DNA of 24,134 nucleotides from an uncultured Collinsella sp. GTDB lineage: Bacteria > Actinomycetota > Coriobacteriia > Coriobacteriales > Coriobacteriaceae. Location of the stretch: NCBI GenBank assembly GCA_902494585.1, contig CABUUD010000018.1, forward strand, positions 1 through 24,134, read 5' to 3'. Each line of letters starts with the position of its first letter. Within the stretch, counting starts at the first letter, position 1. Shown one piece after another: positions 1 through 6,738 of this stretch. Under the pieces are notes generated by a model, which saw nothing but the letters and a program-made list of their open reading frames with translations, did not search any database and had not been told where the DNA came from. A program made the translations under genes and the position numbers.

Positions 1-2
1 AC

Positions 3-29
3 GCTGGCATCGAGTATTCAACCTGGTAA
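3..29 (+). CDS. possible 3' tail of an upstream gene
   Basis: One frame at the left edge reads eight codons (AGIEYSTW) and then TAA at 27-29. The stop lies 28 bases before the next start, as expected for the end of a cotranscribed gene. Nothing about its identity can be read from eight residues, and it may be chance. Confidence 0.25.
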   Translation, partial: AGIEYSTW

Positions 30-57
30 CAACACCCAACCCAAAAGGAAAGGTTTC

Positions 58-1137
58 ATGGCAAACAAGCTCTCCGTCGCATTTATCGGCACCGGAATCA
101 TGGGTGCCCCCATCGCCGGCCACATCCTGGACGCCGGCTATCCCGTCACGGTCAACAATCGCACCAAGTCCAAGGCTGCCGCGCTTATCGAGCGCGGCGC
201 CGTCTGGGCCGATGCGCCGGCCGATGCCGTGGCGAACGCCGATGTCGTCTTTACCATGGTGGGCTATCCCTCCGAGGTCGAGGAGCTCTACCTGGCGGGC
301 GACGGCCTGCTCGCGTGCACCAAGCCGGGCGCGGTCTTGATCGACCTCACCACGAGCTCGCCCGAGCTCGCCCGTGACATTGCCGAGGCCGCCCAGGTCT
401 CCGGTCGCATGGCGTTTGACTGCCCCGTCACCGGCGGCGAGTCGGGCGCTATCGCCGGCACGCTCACGGCTATCGTGGGCGCTACCGAGAACGACATCGC
501 GCCGGTCCGCGACATCCTTTCCACCTTTGCGGCAACCATCTGCTGCTTCGACGGCGCCGGCAAGGGCCAGGCTGCCAAGCTCGCCAATCAGGTGTCGCTG
601 GGCGCCTGCATGGTCGGCATGGCGGACGCCATGGCATTTGCCGAGCTGAGCGGCCTTGACCTGGAGAAGACCCGCCAGATGATCCTGGGCGGTACCGGCA
701 AGTCCGGCGCCATGGAGAGCCTGGCGCCCAAGGCGCTCGACGGCGACTACAAGCCCGGCTTTATGGTCGAGCACTTCATTAAGGACCTGCGCTTGGCGCT
801 CGCTTACGCCGACGATCGCGAGCTCGCGCTGCCCGGTGCCGACGTGGCCTTTACGCTCTACGATATGCTCGACGCCATTGGCGGCGCCAAGCTGGGCACC
901 CAGGCCATCACGGTACTCTACAAGGAGGAGGCCGACGCCATCGCCGCCGGTCTGGACTGGTCGCAGTATCGCCCCGAGGAGCATGGTGCCCACGAGGACG
1001 GCTGCGGTTGCGGCGAGCACGGCGACGACCACGAGTGCGGTTGCGGCCACCACCATGGCGAGGACCACGAGTGCTGCGGCGGCGACGGCCATGATGACGG
1101 CCACGAGTGCTGCTGCGGCCACCATCACGAGGAGTAG
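58..1137 (+). CDS. NAD(P)-dependent beta-hydroxyacid dehydrogenase with a His/Cys-rich C-terminal tail
   Basis: The first 300 residues are a 3-hydroxyisobutyrate / tartronate-semialdehyde reductase-type enzyme, which oxidises or reduces a small beta-hydroxyacid with NAD(P). The Rossmann dinucleotide loop is IGTGIMG (G11, G13, G16). The substrate loop DCPVTGG starts at D121, and the catalytic region KLAN gives K174 and N177. Start is ATG 58 after AAAGGAAAGG. Residues 309-359 are an addition not seen in the classic family: 13 His and 9 Cys in 51 residues, built from repeated DHEC, CGCG and HHH blocks, which looks like a zinc, nickel or copper binding tail. It is the first complete gene of an operon that continues with a membrane protein six bases after its stop. 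The exact substrate cannot be told from sequence. The family call is firm; the tail's role is inference. Confidence 0.9.
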   Translation: MANKLSVAFIGTGIMGAPIAGHILDAGYPVTVNNRTKSKAAALIERGAVWADAPADAVANADVVFTMVGYPSEVEELYLAGDGLLACTKPGAVLIDLTTSSPELARDIAEAAQVSGRMAFDCPVTGGESGAIAGTLTAIVGATENDIAPVRDILSTFAATICCFDGAGKGQAAKLANQVSLGACMVGMADAMAFAELSGLDLEKTRQMILGGTGKSGAMESLAPKALDGDYKPGFMVEHFIKDLRLALAYADDRELALPGADVAFTLYDMLDAIGGAKLGTQAITVLYKEEADAIAAGLDWSQYRPEEHGAHEDGCGCGEHGDDHECGCGHHHGEDHECCGGDGHDDGHECCCGHHHEE

Positions 1138-1142
1138 CGCCC

Positions 1143-1571
1143 ATGAGCTGGACGTTCGTGGTGCTCGCGCTGGTGCTCTTTCTCTTTGCGATCTACATTG
1201 GCTTTTTGTGCGGCCAGTGGGCGTGCGAAAAGCGCGTGATCACCAAGCGCGACTACTGGATTGCCAACTTTGCAGGAGCGGCGGCAGTCGTCCTGCTGAC
1301 CTGGGTGTTCTCGCTGTTCCCGCTGGTGCAGTTTGCGCCGATCGGCTGGCTCGGCGGCTTTATCGCCGGCCTTAAGATGAGCTTTGGCGAGTCCGTGGGT
1401 CCGTGGCGCAAGCACGACGAGGTCTTTAACGTCAACAAGGCTCACCGCGCCGCCGCCGACGCGGGCGATGCCGAGGAGCGTCGCCGCGCACGCCGCAATG
1501 GCGCGGCCGACCGACAGCTCATCTCGGTCACCGATGACAGCAAGGGTGCTGGCAAGCACGCTAAGAAATAG
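1143..1571 (+). CDS. small membrane protein of unknown function
   Basis: A 142-residue protein with two hydrophobic segments, roughly residues 3-22 and 40-72 (the second perhaps split into two passes), followed by a charged Arg/Lys-rich cytosolic tail of about 55 residues ending AKK. I do not recognise the family. Start ATG 1143 is chosen over an upstream in-frame ATG at 1107 because 1107 lies inside the preceding gene, while GAGGAG at the end of that gene is well placed for 1143. It sits 5 bases after the dehydrogenase stop and 15 bases before the HEAT-like gene, so it is cotranscribed. The charged tail could bind a partner or the membrane surface, but nothing in the sequence names a job. 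Confidence 0.75.
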   Translation: MSWTFVVLALVLFLFAIYIGFLCGQWACEKRVITKRDYWIANFAGAAAVVLLTWVFSLFPLVQFAPIGWLGGFIAGLKMSFGESVGPWRKHDEVFNVNKAHRAAADAGDAEERRRARRNGAADRQLISVTDDSKGAGKHAKK

Positions 1572-1586
1572 TAAGAAGAGGTAACT

Positions 1587-2285
1587 ATGGCAGAAAACAA
1601 GGAAGAACAGCTCACCGACGAGGAGCTGGCACAGCTTCAGCTGGCAGAGGAGAACGAGAACGCCGTCGACCGTCTGGTCAAGGAGCTCGGCTGCCCCACG
1701 CGCCGTATTCGTCAGTTTGCCGCCCGCGTGCTGCACCTGCTTGCCGAGCGCGATCCGCAGCGCGTCGTGCCCTGCGTGCCCGCGCTGATCGAGGCGCTCG
1801 ACCGCCCCGAGGCTCAGACCCGCTGGGAGGCTCTCGATGCCCTGGCGGCGCTCGCCACCACCTGCCCCGAGCAGCTGGGCGATGCCTTTGAGGGCGCCGA
1901 GACCGCGCTGTTCGACGAGATTTCGTCCACGCTGCGCTATGCCGCCTTCCGCCTGCTGTGCGTGTGGGGTGCCACGAGCGTCGAGCGTTCGCGCGAGGCT
2001 TGGACCATCCTGGACGAGGCCATCCAGTGCTACCACGGCGACCTCGAGTATCGCGACATGCTTGGTTGCCTGTACGAGTTTGGTCAGGGCGAGATCGACG
2101 CCGAGGTCGCCGAGAAGCTCGCGCTGCGCCTTAAGTTCGATGCCGAGAACGGCAAGGGCAGCTATCTCAAAGCCCGTTCGAGCGAGATTTGCGAAATGCT
2201 TGTTAAACGTTTTGGCCTGGATCTCTCCAAAAAGAAGAAGCGTGCTAGCGTTAAAAAATCTGAGGCCGCCGAAGACGAGGAGTAA
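1587..2285 (+). CDS. HEAT-repeat-like helical protein
   Basis: A 232-residue soluble protein made almost wholly of amphipathic helices. After an acidic N-terminus (Glu-rich, residues 1-25) come helix pairs such as PTRRIRQFAARVLHLLAER, then VPALIEALDRPEAQTRWEAL, then a further pair around residues 110-150. This is the Pro/Arg/Asp-marked pattern of HEAT or armadillo-type scaffolds. It ends with a Lys-rich then acidic tail. There is no signal peptide or membrane segment and no catalytic motif. Start ATG 1587 follows AAGAGG. It is the third gene of the operon, with the dehydrogenase-family gene starting 6 bases after its stop. A protein-protein scaffold role is inferred from the fold only. Confidence 0.75.
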   Translation: MAENKEEQLTDEELAQLQLAEENENAVDRLVKELGCPTRRIRQFAARVLHLLAERDPQRVVPCVPALIEALDRPEAQTRWEALDALAALATTCPEQLGDAFEGAETALFDEISSTLRYAAFRLLCVWGATSVERSREAWTILDEAIQCYHGDLEYRDMLGCLYEFGQGEIDAEVAEKLALRLKFDAENGKGSYLKARSSEICEMLVKRFGLDLSKKKKRASVKKSEAAEDEE

Positions 2286-2291
2286 CAGATT

Positions 2292-3377
2292 ATGGCGCAC
2301 GATGTAGTCCTGATTCCCGGTGACGGTATCGGTCCCGAGATTACGCAGGCCATGCGCCGCGTGGTCGAGGCCACCGGTGTCCAGATCAATTGGAACGTCC
2401 AAGAGGCCGGTGCCGGCGTCATGGACGAGTTTGGCACGCCACTGCCTCAGCACGTGCTCGACGCGGTCGCCGAGACCAAGGTTGCTATCAAAGGCCCCAT
2501 CACCACGCCGGTCGGCACGGGTTTCCGCAGCGTTAACGTCGCCCTGCGCAAGCATTTTGACCTGTACGCCTGCGTGCGACCCTGCCTGTCGCAGCCGGGC
2601 GACGGCTCGCGCTTCCGCGACGTCGACCTGGTCATCGTGCGTGAGAACACCGAGGACCTCTACGCCGGCATCGAGTTCGATGAGGGCGCTGCCGAGGTCG
2701 AGGAGCTCTCGCAGCTCGTCGAGCGCTCGGGCCAGAAGACCTTCGCCGCGGATTCCGCGATCTCAATCAAGCCCATCTCCATCGCCAAGAGCCGCCGTAT
2801 TGTGGAGTACGCCTTTGATTACGCCCGCCGCTGCGGCCGCAAAAAGGTGACGGCCGTGCATAAGGCCAACATCATGAAGGCGACCGACGGCCTGTTCCTG
2901 CGCGTTGCGCGCGAGGTGGCCGCCAACTATCCCGATATCGAGTTCAACGATAAGATCGTCGACGCCACCTGCATGGGCCTGGTCCAGAACCCCAACGACT
3001 TCGATGTCCTGGTGCTGCCCAACCTGTACGGCGACATCGTCAGCGACCTGTGCGCTGGCCTGGTGGGTGGTTTGGGCATGGCCCCCGGCTCCAACATCGG
3101 TGCCGACTGCGCCATTTTCGAGGCAACGCACGGCTCCGCGCCCGATATCGCTGGCCAGGATATCGCCAACCCCACGGCCGAGATCCTCTCTGCTGCGATG
3201 ATGCTCGATCACCTGGGCGAGAACGACGCGGCCAATCGCATTCGCGCCGCCGTTTCTGCTACGCTCGACGAGGGTGAGCAGGTTGCCGGCGACGTTCGTC
3301 GTGCCCAGACCGGCTCCGTTGAGGGCGCTGTGAGCACGCAGGCCTTTGCCGATGCCGTTATCGCGCACCTGGCCTAA
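2292..3377 (+). CDS. isocitrate/isopropylmalate dehydrogenase family protein (NAD-type)
   Basis: A 361-residue decarboxylating dehydrogenase of the IDH/IMDH fold, which oxidises a 2-hydroxyacid such as isocitrate with NAD and a divalent metal and releases CO2. The sequence opens with IPGDGIGPEI and carries the substrate motif RENTEDLYAGIEF (R117-E121). It also has the HKANIMK lysine region, the metal-binding NLYGDIVSDLCAG segment and the nucleotide-site motif ATHGSAPDIAG. The RENTEDLYAG form and overall length fit NAD-dependent isocitrate dehydrogenases (IDH3-like) better than LeuB, but substrate choice between isocitrate, homoisocitrate and isopropylmalate is not decided here. It is the last gene of the operon and is followed by an intrinsic terminator. 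There are no leu genes next to it, which weakly favours isocitrate. Confidence 0.88.
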   Translation: MAHDVVLIPGDGIGPEITQAMRRVVEATGVQINWNVQEAGAGVMDEFGTPLPQHVLDAVAETKVAIKGPITTPVGTGFRSVNVALRKHFDLYACVRPCLSQPGDGSRFRDVDLVIVRENTEDLYAGIEFDEGAAEVEELSQLVERSGQKTFAADSAISIKPISIAKSRRIVEYAFDYARRCGRKKVTAVHKANIMKATDGLFLRVAREVAANYPDIEFNDKIVDATCMGLVQNPNDFDVLVLPNLYGDIVSDLCAGLVGGLGMAPGSNIGADCAIFEATHGSAPDIAGQDIANPTAEILSAAMMLDHLGENDAANRIRAAVSATLDEGEQVAGDVRRAQTGSVEGAVSTQAFADAVIAHLA

Positions 3378-3389
3378 GGCATGCAGACT

Positions 3390-3420
3390 GCAAACGCCTA
3401 AATAGTACTTAAGTGTTTGC
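3390..3420. repeat. imperfect inverted repeat after the dehydrogenase operon
   Basis: GCAAAC (3390-3395) pairs with GTTTGC (3415-3420), and further pairs continue inward across an AT-rich centre. No T-run follows, so it is not a classic terminator by itself. It lies 12 bases past the stop and may protect the mRNA 3' end together with the next hairpin. Confidence 0.4.
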
Positions 3421-3436
3421 GTATAACCTGAGAATC

Positions 3437-3470
3437 AATACGCCCGGCGCTCTGTCGGGCGTATTCTATT
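3437..3470 (+). terminator. intrinsic terminator
   Basis: A perfect 10-base stem, AATACGCCCG (3437-3446) with CGGGCGTATT (3456-3465), followed by CTATT. The T-run is short, but position after 3377 and before the next ribosome site fits termination of the four-gene operon. Confidence 0.75.
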
Positions 3471-3503
3471 GCGGACTATGTTTCCTAACAAGGAGTAACT
3501 GAT

Positions 3504-4589
3504 ATGGGTCTGATTCAAAAGAAGGACGAGAAGGACGAGATCGACGGCATCCAGATCATCGAGCGCGGCGAAGGACCCGACGGTGATGAGGACGAGAAGA
3601 TCGATCTGGTCGCCGGTACGTCTGCCGAGCACATTGCTGCCGGTACGACGGCCGAGGAGGAGGACGCCCGCCTGGAGGCTCAGATTGCCGCGGATGCCGC
3701 TGACGAGAATCTGATGCCCGAGGAGCAGGACGAGGACGACGACTCCGACGAAGACGACCATACATCCAAGCACAAGAAGACGATGATTGCCGCCTTTGTG
3801 GTCGCTATCGTGATCGCTGCGGTGGTCGGCTTCTTTATCGGCAACGGTGGTTTTGGCGGCAAGGGTGTTGGCTCGGCGACCCTCACCGAGGACCAGCTCG
3901 ATTCGACCGTGGCAAGCTATAGCTACAACGGCAAGAAGAGCGACATCACCGCGCGTGAGGCCATCGAGAGCCAGTACAGCCTCGACACCGTCAAAGATAG
4001 TGACGGCAACTATACTGCTCCTTCTGCCGACGTCATCCTGTCCTACGTGCGCAACAAGATCCTGCTGGATGCTGCCGAGGACGAGGGCATTACCGTTTCT
4101 TCCAAGGAAATGAAGAAGTACGCCGAGGATTCCATCGGCACCTCCGACTACAAGACCATGGCCACGCAGTATGGCGTGTCCAAGGACCAGGCCAAGCAGA
4201 TCGTCCGTCAGTCCGCGACGCTGCAGAAGCTCTACAAGAAGAAGGTGGGCGATAGCTCCGCAAGTATGCCGACCGCCCCGACCGAGCCTTCTGACGGCAA
4301 CGAGGAGACCGCGAGCAAGGACTACGCCGACTACATCATCAACCTTGCCGGCGACGAGTGGGATAGCGAAAAGGGTACCTGGAAGGACGCCGATAGCACC
4401 TACGCTAAGGCCTTCGCTGACGATGCCTTTACGGCCGATAGCGCTACCTATAAGCAGGCCATGACCGCCTTTTACACCGCCTACCAGCAGTATTCCTCGC
4501 AGGCTTCGAGCGCCAGCTCCAAGTGGACCGAGTATGCTAACGGCCTCTACGCCAAGGCCAACATCAGCATCTACGGCCTGTTTGCGTAA
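3504..4589 (+). CDS. membrane-anchored protein with SurA/foldase-like extracytoplasmic region
   Basis: A 361-residue protein. Residues 1-90 are strikingly acidic (runs such as EEQDEDDDSDEDD) and should be cytosolic. A single membrane helix spans about residues 93-113 (MIAAFVVAIVIAAVVGFF). The remaining 245 residues would be outside. That part has a helical stretch (about 165-250) in the style of SurA/PrsA N-terminal domains: VRNKILLDAAEDEGITVSSKEMKKY, read here as two pieces, VRNKILLDAAEDEG and ITVSSKEMKKY. No parvulin peptidyl-prolyl isomerase domain follows; instead there is an Asp/Ser/Tyr-rich tail ending YGLFA. Start ATG 3504 follows AAGGAG. It is monocistronic between two hairpins. A chaperone or cell-surface helper role is inference. 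Confidence 0.7.
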   Translation: MGLIQKKDEKDEIDGIQIIERGEGPDGDEDEKIDLVAGTSAEHIAAGTTAEEEDARLEAQIAADAADENLMPEEQDEDDDSDEDDHTSKHKKTMIAAFVVAIVIAAVVGFFIGNGGFGGKGVGSATLTEDQLDSTVASYSYNGKKSDITAREAIESQYSLDTVKDSDGNYTAPSADVILSYVRNKILLDAAEDEGITVSSKEMKKYAEDSIGTSDYKTMATQYGVSKDQAKQIVRQSATLQKLYKKKVGDSSASMPTAPTEPSDGNEETASKDYADYIINLAGDEWDSEKGTWKDADSTYAKAFADDAFTADSATYKQAMTAFYTAYQQYSSQASSASSKWTEYANGLYAKANISIYGLFA

Positions 4590-4629
4590 AGAGTCGCACG
4601 GCTCATCGAGCATCTAGCCGATAGACAGC

Positions 4630-4670
4630 AAAAAGTCCGCCAGTACGGAAGTCGTTCTGGCGGACTTTTT
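4630..4670. terminator. bidirectional intrinsic terminator
   Basis: A perfect 14-base inverted repeat, AAAAAGTCCGCCAG (4630-4643) with CTGGCGGACTTTTT (4657-4670). It has a T-run on both strands, so it can end both the forward gene (stop 4589) and the convergent minus-strand XRE gene (stop at 4703). Confidence 0.9.
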
Positions 4671-4702
4671 GCGTTGAGGCGTGATTGGTGGCTTAATTAT
4701 GG

Positions 4703-4942
4703 CTATTCATCTTTAAGTCCAAAAAGGCTATCGGCTTCATCGTCGGATATATATTCCAGTACATCGCCCGGTTGGCAATCGAGTGCCCGGCATATCGCGT
4801 CAAGAGTTGAAAAACGCACGGCAGAAACCTTGCCAGTCTTTATGCGCGACATATTGACTTGGGAGATGCCCACGCGTTCCGCAAGTTCTTTGGATGAGAT
4901 CTTGCGTTCGGCGAGCATGCGGTCGAGCCGCAGAATGATCAT
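4703..4942 (-). CDS. small XRE-family transcriptional regulator
   Basis: A 79-residue protein that is nearly all one Cro/CI helix-turn-helix domain: helix 2 to recognition helix runs KELAERVGISQVNMSRIKTG (about residues 18-37), followed by STLDAICRALDCQPGDVLEY, which is the standard last helices of the YozG-like subgroup. It binds DNA as a dimer. The start follows AGGGGGAA, 9 bases after the stop of the DUF2975-type gene, so the two are one minus-strand operon. Such pairs of a DUF2975 membrane protein and a small XRE regulator recur in many Firmicutes and Actinobacteria. The probable target is the operon's own promoter. Confidence 0.88.
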   Translation of the reverse strand: MIILRLDRMLAERKISSKELAERVGISQVNMSRIKTGKVSAVRFSTLDAICRALDCQPGDVLEYISDDEADSLFGLKDE

Positions 4943-4951
4943 GGATTCCCC

Positions 4952-5590
4952 CTAGAGCAACTCGTCATCTTGTTTTTGCAGGATACACCCGTAGCGGAAG
5001 ATGCTGGCAATCAGGATAATAATCAGGCCTGCAAAGAGCATAGAGGGCTCGAACAGCTGGCCGCCGAAGGCATCTGTAAAGCTGCCGCCAAATCCCGAAA
5101 GCATCAATCCCGTGACTATGGCACCAAGGAGTCTCACGGCAGCGCCGCCGATAAGGAACAAAAGCCCAACTCGATGTAGCATACGGCTGCATTCAAGGTC
5201 AAAGGGCCTGCCCGCCTTTTCAATGATGGAGAAAAGCTTGTATGCGCTCAGTGCGATAGCGAGCGCGAGGAATGTCATCATGACGCTCCCCATGGCGGTG
5301 TGACCGTCGTGCGCGATGAGCATAAGTGGGGTCTGTGCATTGGCACCGACGAGAGCGAGGCACGGTCCTTCGCCGGCTTGAAGTTCTACGGATTGGAGAC
5401 AGAATCCTTGGGAGAGACTGGGCAATATGAGTAGAAGGTCGATTGCAATGACTGCGAAGAGTCCCAGAGCGAGTGCCGCAGTGGCGCAGATTGTGGCCCA
5501 TTTGCAGATGCGGGTGAGCCTCCTCAGCTCGGCTATTGTCTGTTCGCGACCGATGGCTTCATTCGATGTGGATGCGTTCCGGCGGATCAT
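4952..5590 (-). CDS. DUF2975-type membrane protein
   Basis: A 212-residue integral membrane protein with four hydrophobic segments, about residues 31-57, 92-115, 131-155 and 177-200, and the closing RYGCILQKQDDELL that is typical of this family. The family has no established biochemical function; it is usually paired with a small XRE regulator, as here. I chose ATG 5590 over the TTG at 5605: ATG 5590 is preceded by GGAGGGG at proper spacing, while that same motif would lie inside the longer version. A promoter with an overlapping palindrome lies 30-58 bases upstream. The family assignment rests on topology, C-terminus and the XRE neighbour. Confidence 0.8.
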   Translation of the reverse strand: MIRRNASTSNEAIGREQTIAELRRLTRICKWATICATAALALGLFAVIAIDLLLILPSLSQGFCLQSVELQAGEGPCLALVGANAQTPLMLIAHDGHTAMGSVMMTFLALAIALSAYKLFSIIEKAGRPFDLECSRMLHRVGLLFLIGGAAVRLLGAIVTGLMLSGFGGSFTDAFGGQLFEPSMLFAGLIIILIASIFRYGCILQKQDDELL

Positions 5591-5619
5591 AGCCCCTCCA
5601 ACCAATCTCTTGGATGATA

Positions 5620-5648
5620 CTTGTATCTTATATCATAATTAATGACAA
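5620..5648 (-). promoter_or_regulatory. promoter with overlapping palindromic operator for the DUF2975-XRE operon
   Basis: On the minus strand TTGTCA (5643-5648) and TACAAG (5620-5625) are separated by exactly 17 bases. The palindrome GATAC-TT-GTATC (5616-5627) covers the -10 box, the usual place for a repressor such as the XRE protein encoded downstream. Direct binding is inferred. Confidence 0.6.
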
Positions 5649-5821
5649 ACGATAAATAATTACGAATACTGACTAAGTAATGATTGAAAACGATTAGCAT
5701 GAACTATTAGCTCGTTTTGAGTGTCGGAGTTCGGCGCGCGGGGGATGAGGACAAATGTCAAAACTTCCCGTGATCGCGCAAGCGCTCCATTGTGTTTCCC
5801 TAATTCATCTGGGAAAACAAC

Positions 5822-5835
5822 TGCAAACGATTGCA
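5822..5835. promoter_or_regulatory. cre-like LacI-family operator
   Basis: TGCAAACGATTGCA has perfect TGCAA/TTGCA arms around a central CG. It departs from the catabolite-responsive consensus WTGNAANCGNWNNCW only at the first W. A weaker relative lies at 5684-5698 (TTGAAAACGATTAGC). Confidence 0.5.
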
Positions 5836-5841
5836 AGTAAC

Positions 5842-5871
5842 CGGTGAGCGGTCGAAAACTACCGTTCACCG
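5842..5871. promoter_or_regulatory. inverted pair of CGGTGAACGGT-type boxes, site 1
   Basis: CGGTGAGCGGT (5842-5852) faces ACCGTTCACCG (5861-5871), its near-perfect reverse complement, at 19-base centre spacing. The second box, with flanks, is a 16-base block (5857-5872) identical to 21619-21634 upstream of the EIICB gene. Confidence 0.6.
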
Positions 5872-6018
5872 ATAATCTCAAAACTGGTTCTAACTGGTAT
5901 TAAGTCAAAAAGACCAATTCACACATCTTCACAATGACCTGCAATTTTTCTTCACGCTATTTTTAGCCGCCCTGCGTTGTTTAGACGCAGGAAAAGATCC
6001 GATCTTTTGCCAAAGCAT

Positions 6019-6033
6019 TTCGAAACGGTTTCA
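6019..6033. promoter_or_regulatory. cre-like LacI-family operator
   Basis: TTCGAAACGGTTTCA contains the palindrome GAAAC-G-GTTTC and matches the cre consensus except for one position. It probably serves catabolite control of the PTS operon; the cognate protein is not in the window. Confidence 0.45.
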
Positions 6034-6059
6034 AAACCGCAGGTAGAAGTGTTAACGAC

Positions 6060-6091
6060 CGGTAAACGGTCGATTTATCACCGTGAACGGT
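6060..6091. promoter_or_regulatory. inverted pair of CGGTGAACGGT-type boxes, site 2
   Basis: CGGTAAACGGT (6060-6070) is followed 21 bases on by CCGTGAACGGT (6081-6091), which sits in the perfect palindrome CACCGT-GA-ACGGTG (6079-6092). This is the second copy of the paired motif in this promoter region. Confidence 0.6.
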
Positions 6092-6165
6092 GCAAAAACG
6101 TTTTACCGTATGAATCAACGGAAGCGGCCTCTTCTGGGGTGATATAGTGACAACAACACGTCACG

Positions 6166-6194
6166 TGGTTACTACCAGTTTAGAAACCACTGGT
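6166..6194. promoter_or_regulatory. GntR/DasR-like operator of the PTS operon
   Basis: TGGT-TACT-ACCA (6166-6177) is followed by ACCA-C-TGGT (6186-6194). TGGTTACTACCAG is repeated exactly upstream of the agaS-type gene (10459-10471). The architecture resembles NagR/DasR sites (TGGTnnnnACCA), so the GntR protein at 9687-10418 is the likely binder. It lies just downstream of the putative -10, as expected for repression. Confidence 0.6.
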
Positions 6195-6294
6195 CTTTAA
6201 AGAACGCTTTCCAAGAAGCTTTAAGGGCGAGCGCCCGCTGGCTTCCGAAAATCATCGGACTCAGATTGTACACACCTTCGGAAGGGAAATTTGA

Positions 6295-6738
6295 ATGGTT
6301 GGCTTTATTCTTACCGGTCATGGACAGTTCGCACCCGGCCTTGCAAGCGCTATCGCTATGGTTGCCGGCGACCAGCCCGCTTTTACCGTCGTTCCTTTTG
6401 AGGGCGATCAGGCTGCTTCCTACGGTGAGGATCTCCGCGCCGCTATTACCGCCATGCGCGAGGAGTGCGATGGCGTGCTCGTCTTTACCGACCTGCTTGG
6501 TGGCACCCCGTTCAACCAGTCGATGATGATTGCCCAGGATGTCGACAATGTCGAGGTTCTGACCGGCACTAACCTTCCCATGGTTATTGAGCTTCTGTTC
6601 CTCCGCGGCAACGCCACGCTCGCCGAGCTTGGCGAGCAGGCCGTGACCGTTGGCCAGACGGGCATCACCGCCCAGACGGTCGCATCCGTTGCCGGCTCCG
6701 AGGAAGAGGATATCTTCGGCGACGAGGACGGCATCTAA
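6295..6738 (+). CDS. PTS mannose-family EIIA component
   Basis: A 147-residue cytosolic phosphocarrier that takes phosphate from HPr and passes it to EIIB. The phosphorylated His is H9 in the motif FILTGHGQFAPG. Other family marks are GVLVFTDLLGGTPFN (about 60-74) and the ELLFLRG region. The last 15 residues are acidic and probably a short linker remnant. ATG 6295 is preceded by AAGGGAAA. Its stop overlaps the next start in TAATG (6736-6740), showing translational coupling with the YajC-like gene. It is the first gene of the PTS operon. The domain assignment is secure; sugar specificity comes from the membrane components and from the AgaS/NagA-type neighbours, which point to an N-acetylated hexosamine. 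Confidence 0.93.
   Translation: MVGFILTGHGQFAPGLASAIAMVAGDQPAFTVVPFEGDQAASYGEDLRAAITAMREECDGVLVFTDLLGGTPFNQSMMIAQDVDNVEVLTGTNLPMVIELLFLRGNATLAELGEQAVTVGQTGITAQTVASVAGSEEEDIFGDEDGI

Larger units (their letters stand above)
5606..6294. other. 689-base regulatory region between divergent operons
   Basis: No convincing gene lies here. The stretch is AT-richer than its surroundings and holds, from left to right, the DUF2975 operon promoter, cre-like sites, two pairs of CGGTGAACGGT-type boxes, several TGGT/ACCA half-sites (AACTGGT at 5883 and 5893 areas) and the GntR-type operator near 6166. The likely -10 for the PTS operon is TATAGT (6143-6148), but I see no good -35 at the matching distance, which suggests activator dependence. 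The leader from there to the first start codon would be about 140 bases. Confidence 0.6.

Noticed and set aside
1125..2555. 476-codon open frame on the minus strand
   Set aside because: It is antisense to three well-supported forward genes and has the Leu/Gly/Val/Asp-rich composition of a GC-rich codon shadow.
3435..4613. 392-codon open frame on the minus strand
   Set aside because: Exact antisense of the 3504-4589 gene; low-complexity Leu/Val/Gly runs and no ribosome site.
5660..5881. 73-codon minus-strand open frame in the regulatory region
   Set aside because: No ribosome site or recognisable motif, and it runs through the cre-like and CGGTGAACGGT operator sites.
5606..6294. Possible riboswitch or small RNA in the long leader
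   Set aside because: I looked for a glmS-like or other conserved aptamer pattern and saw only operator palindromes; no strong terminator-antiterminator pair precedes the first gene.
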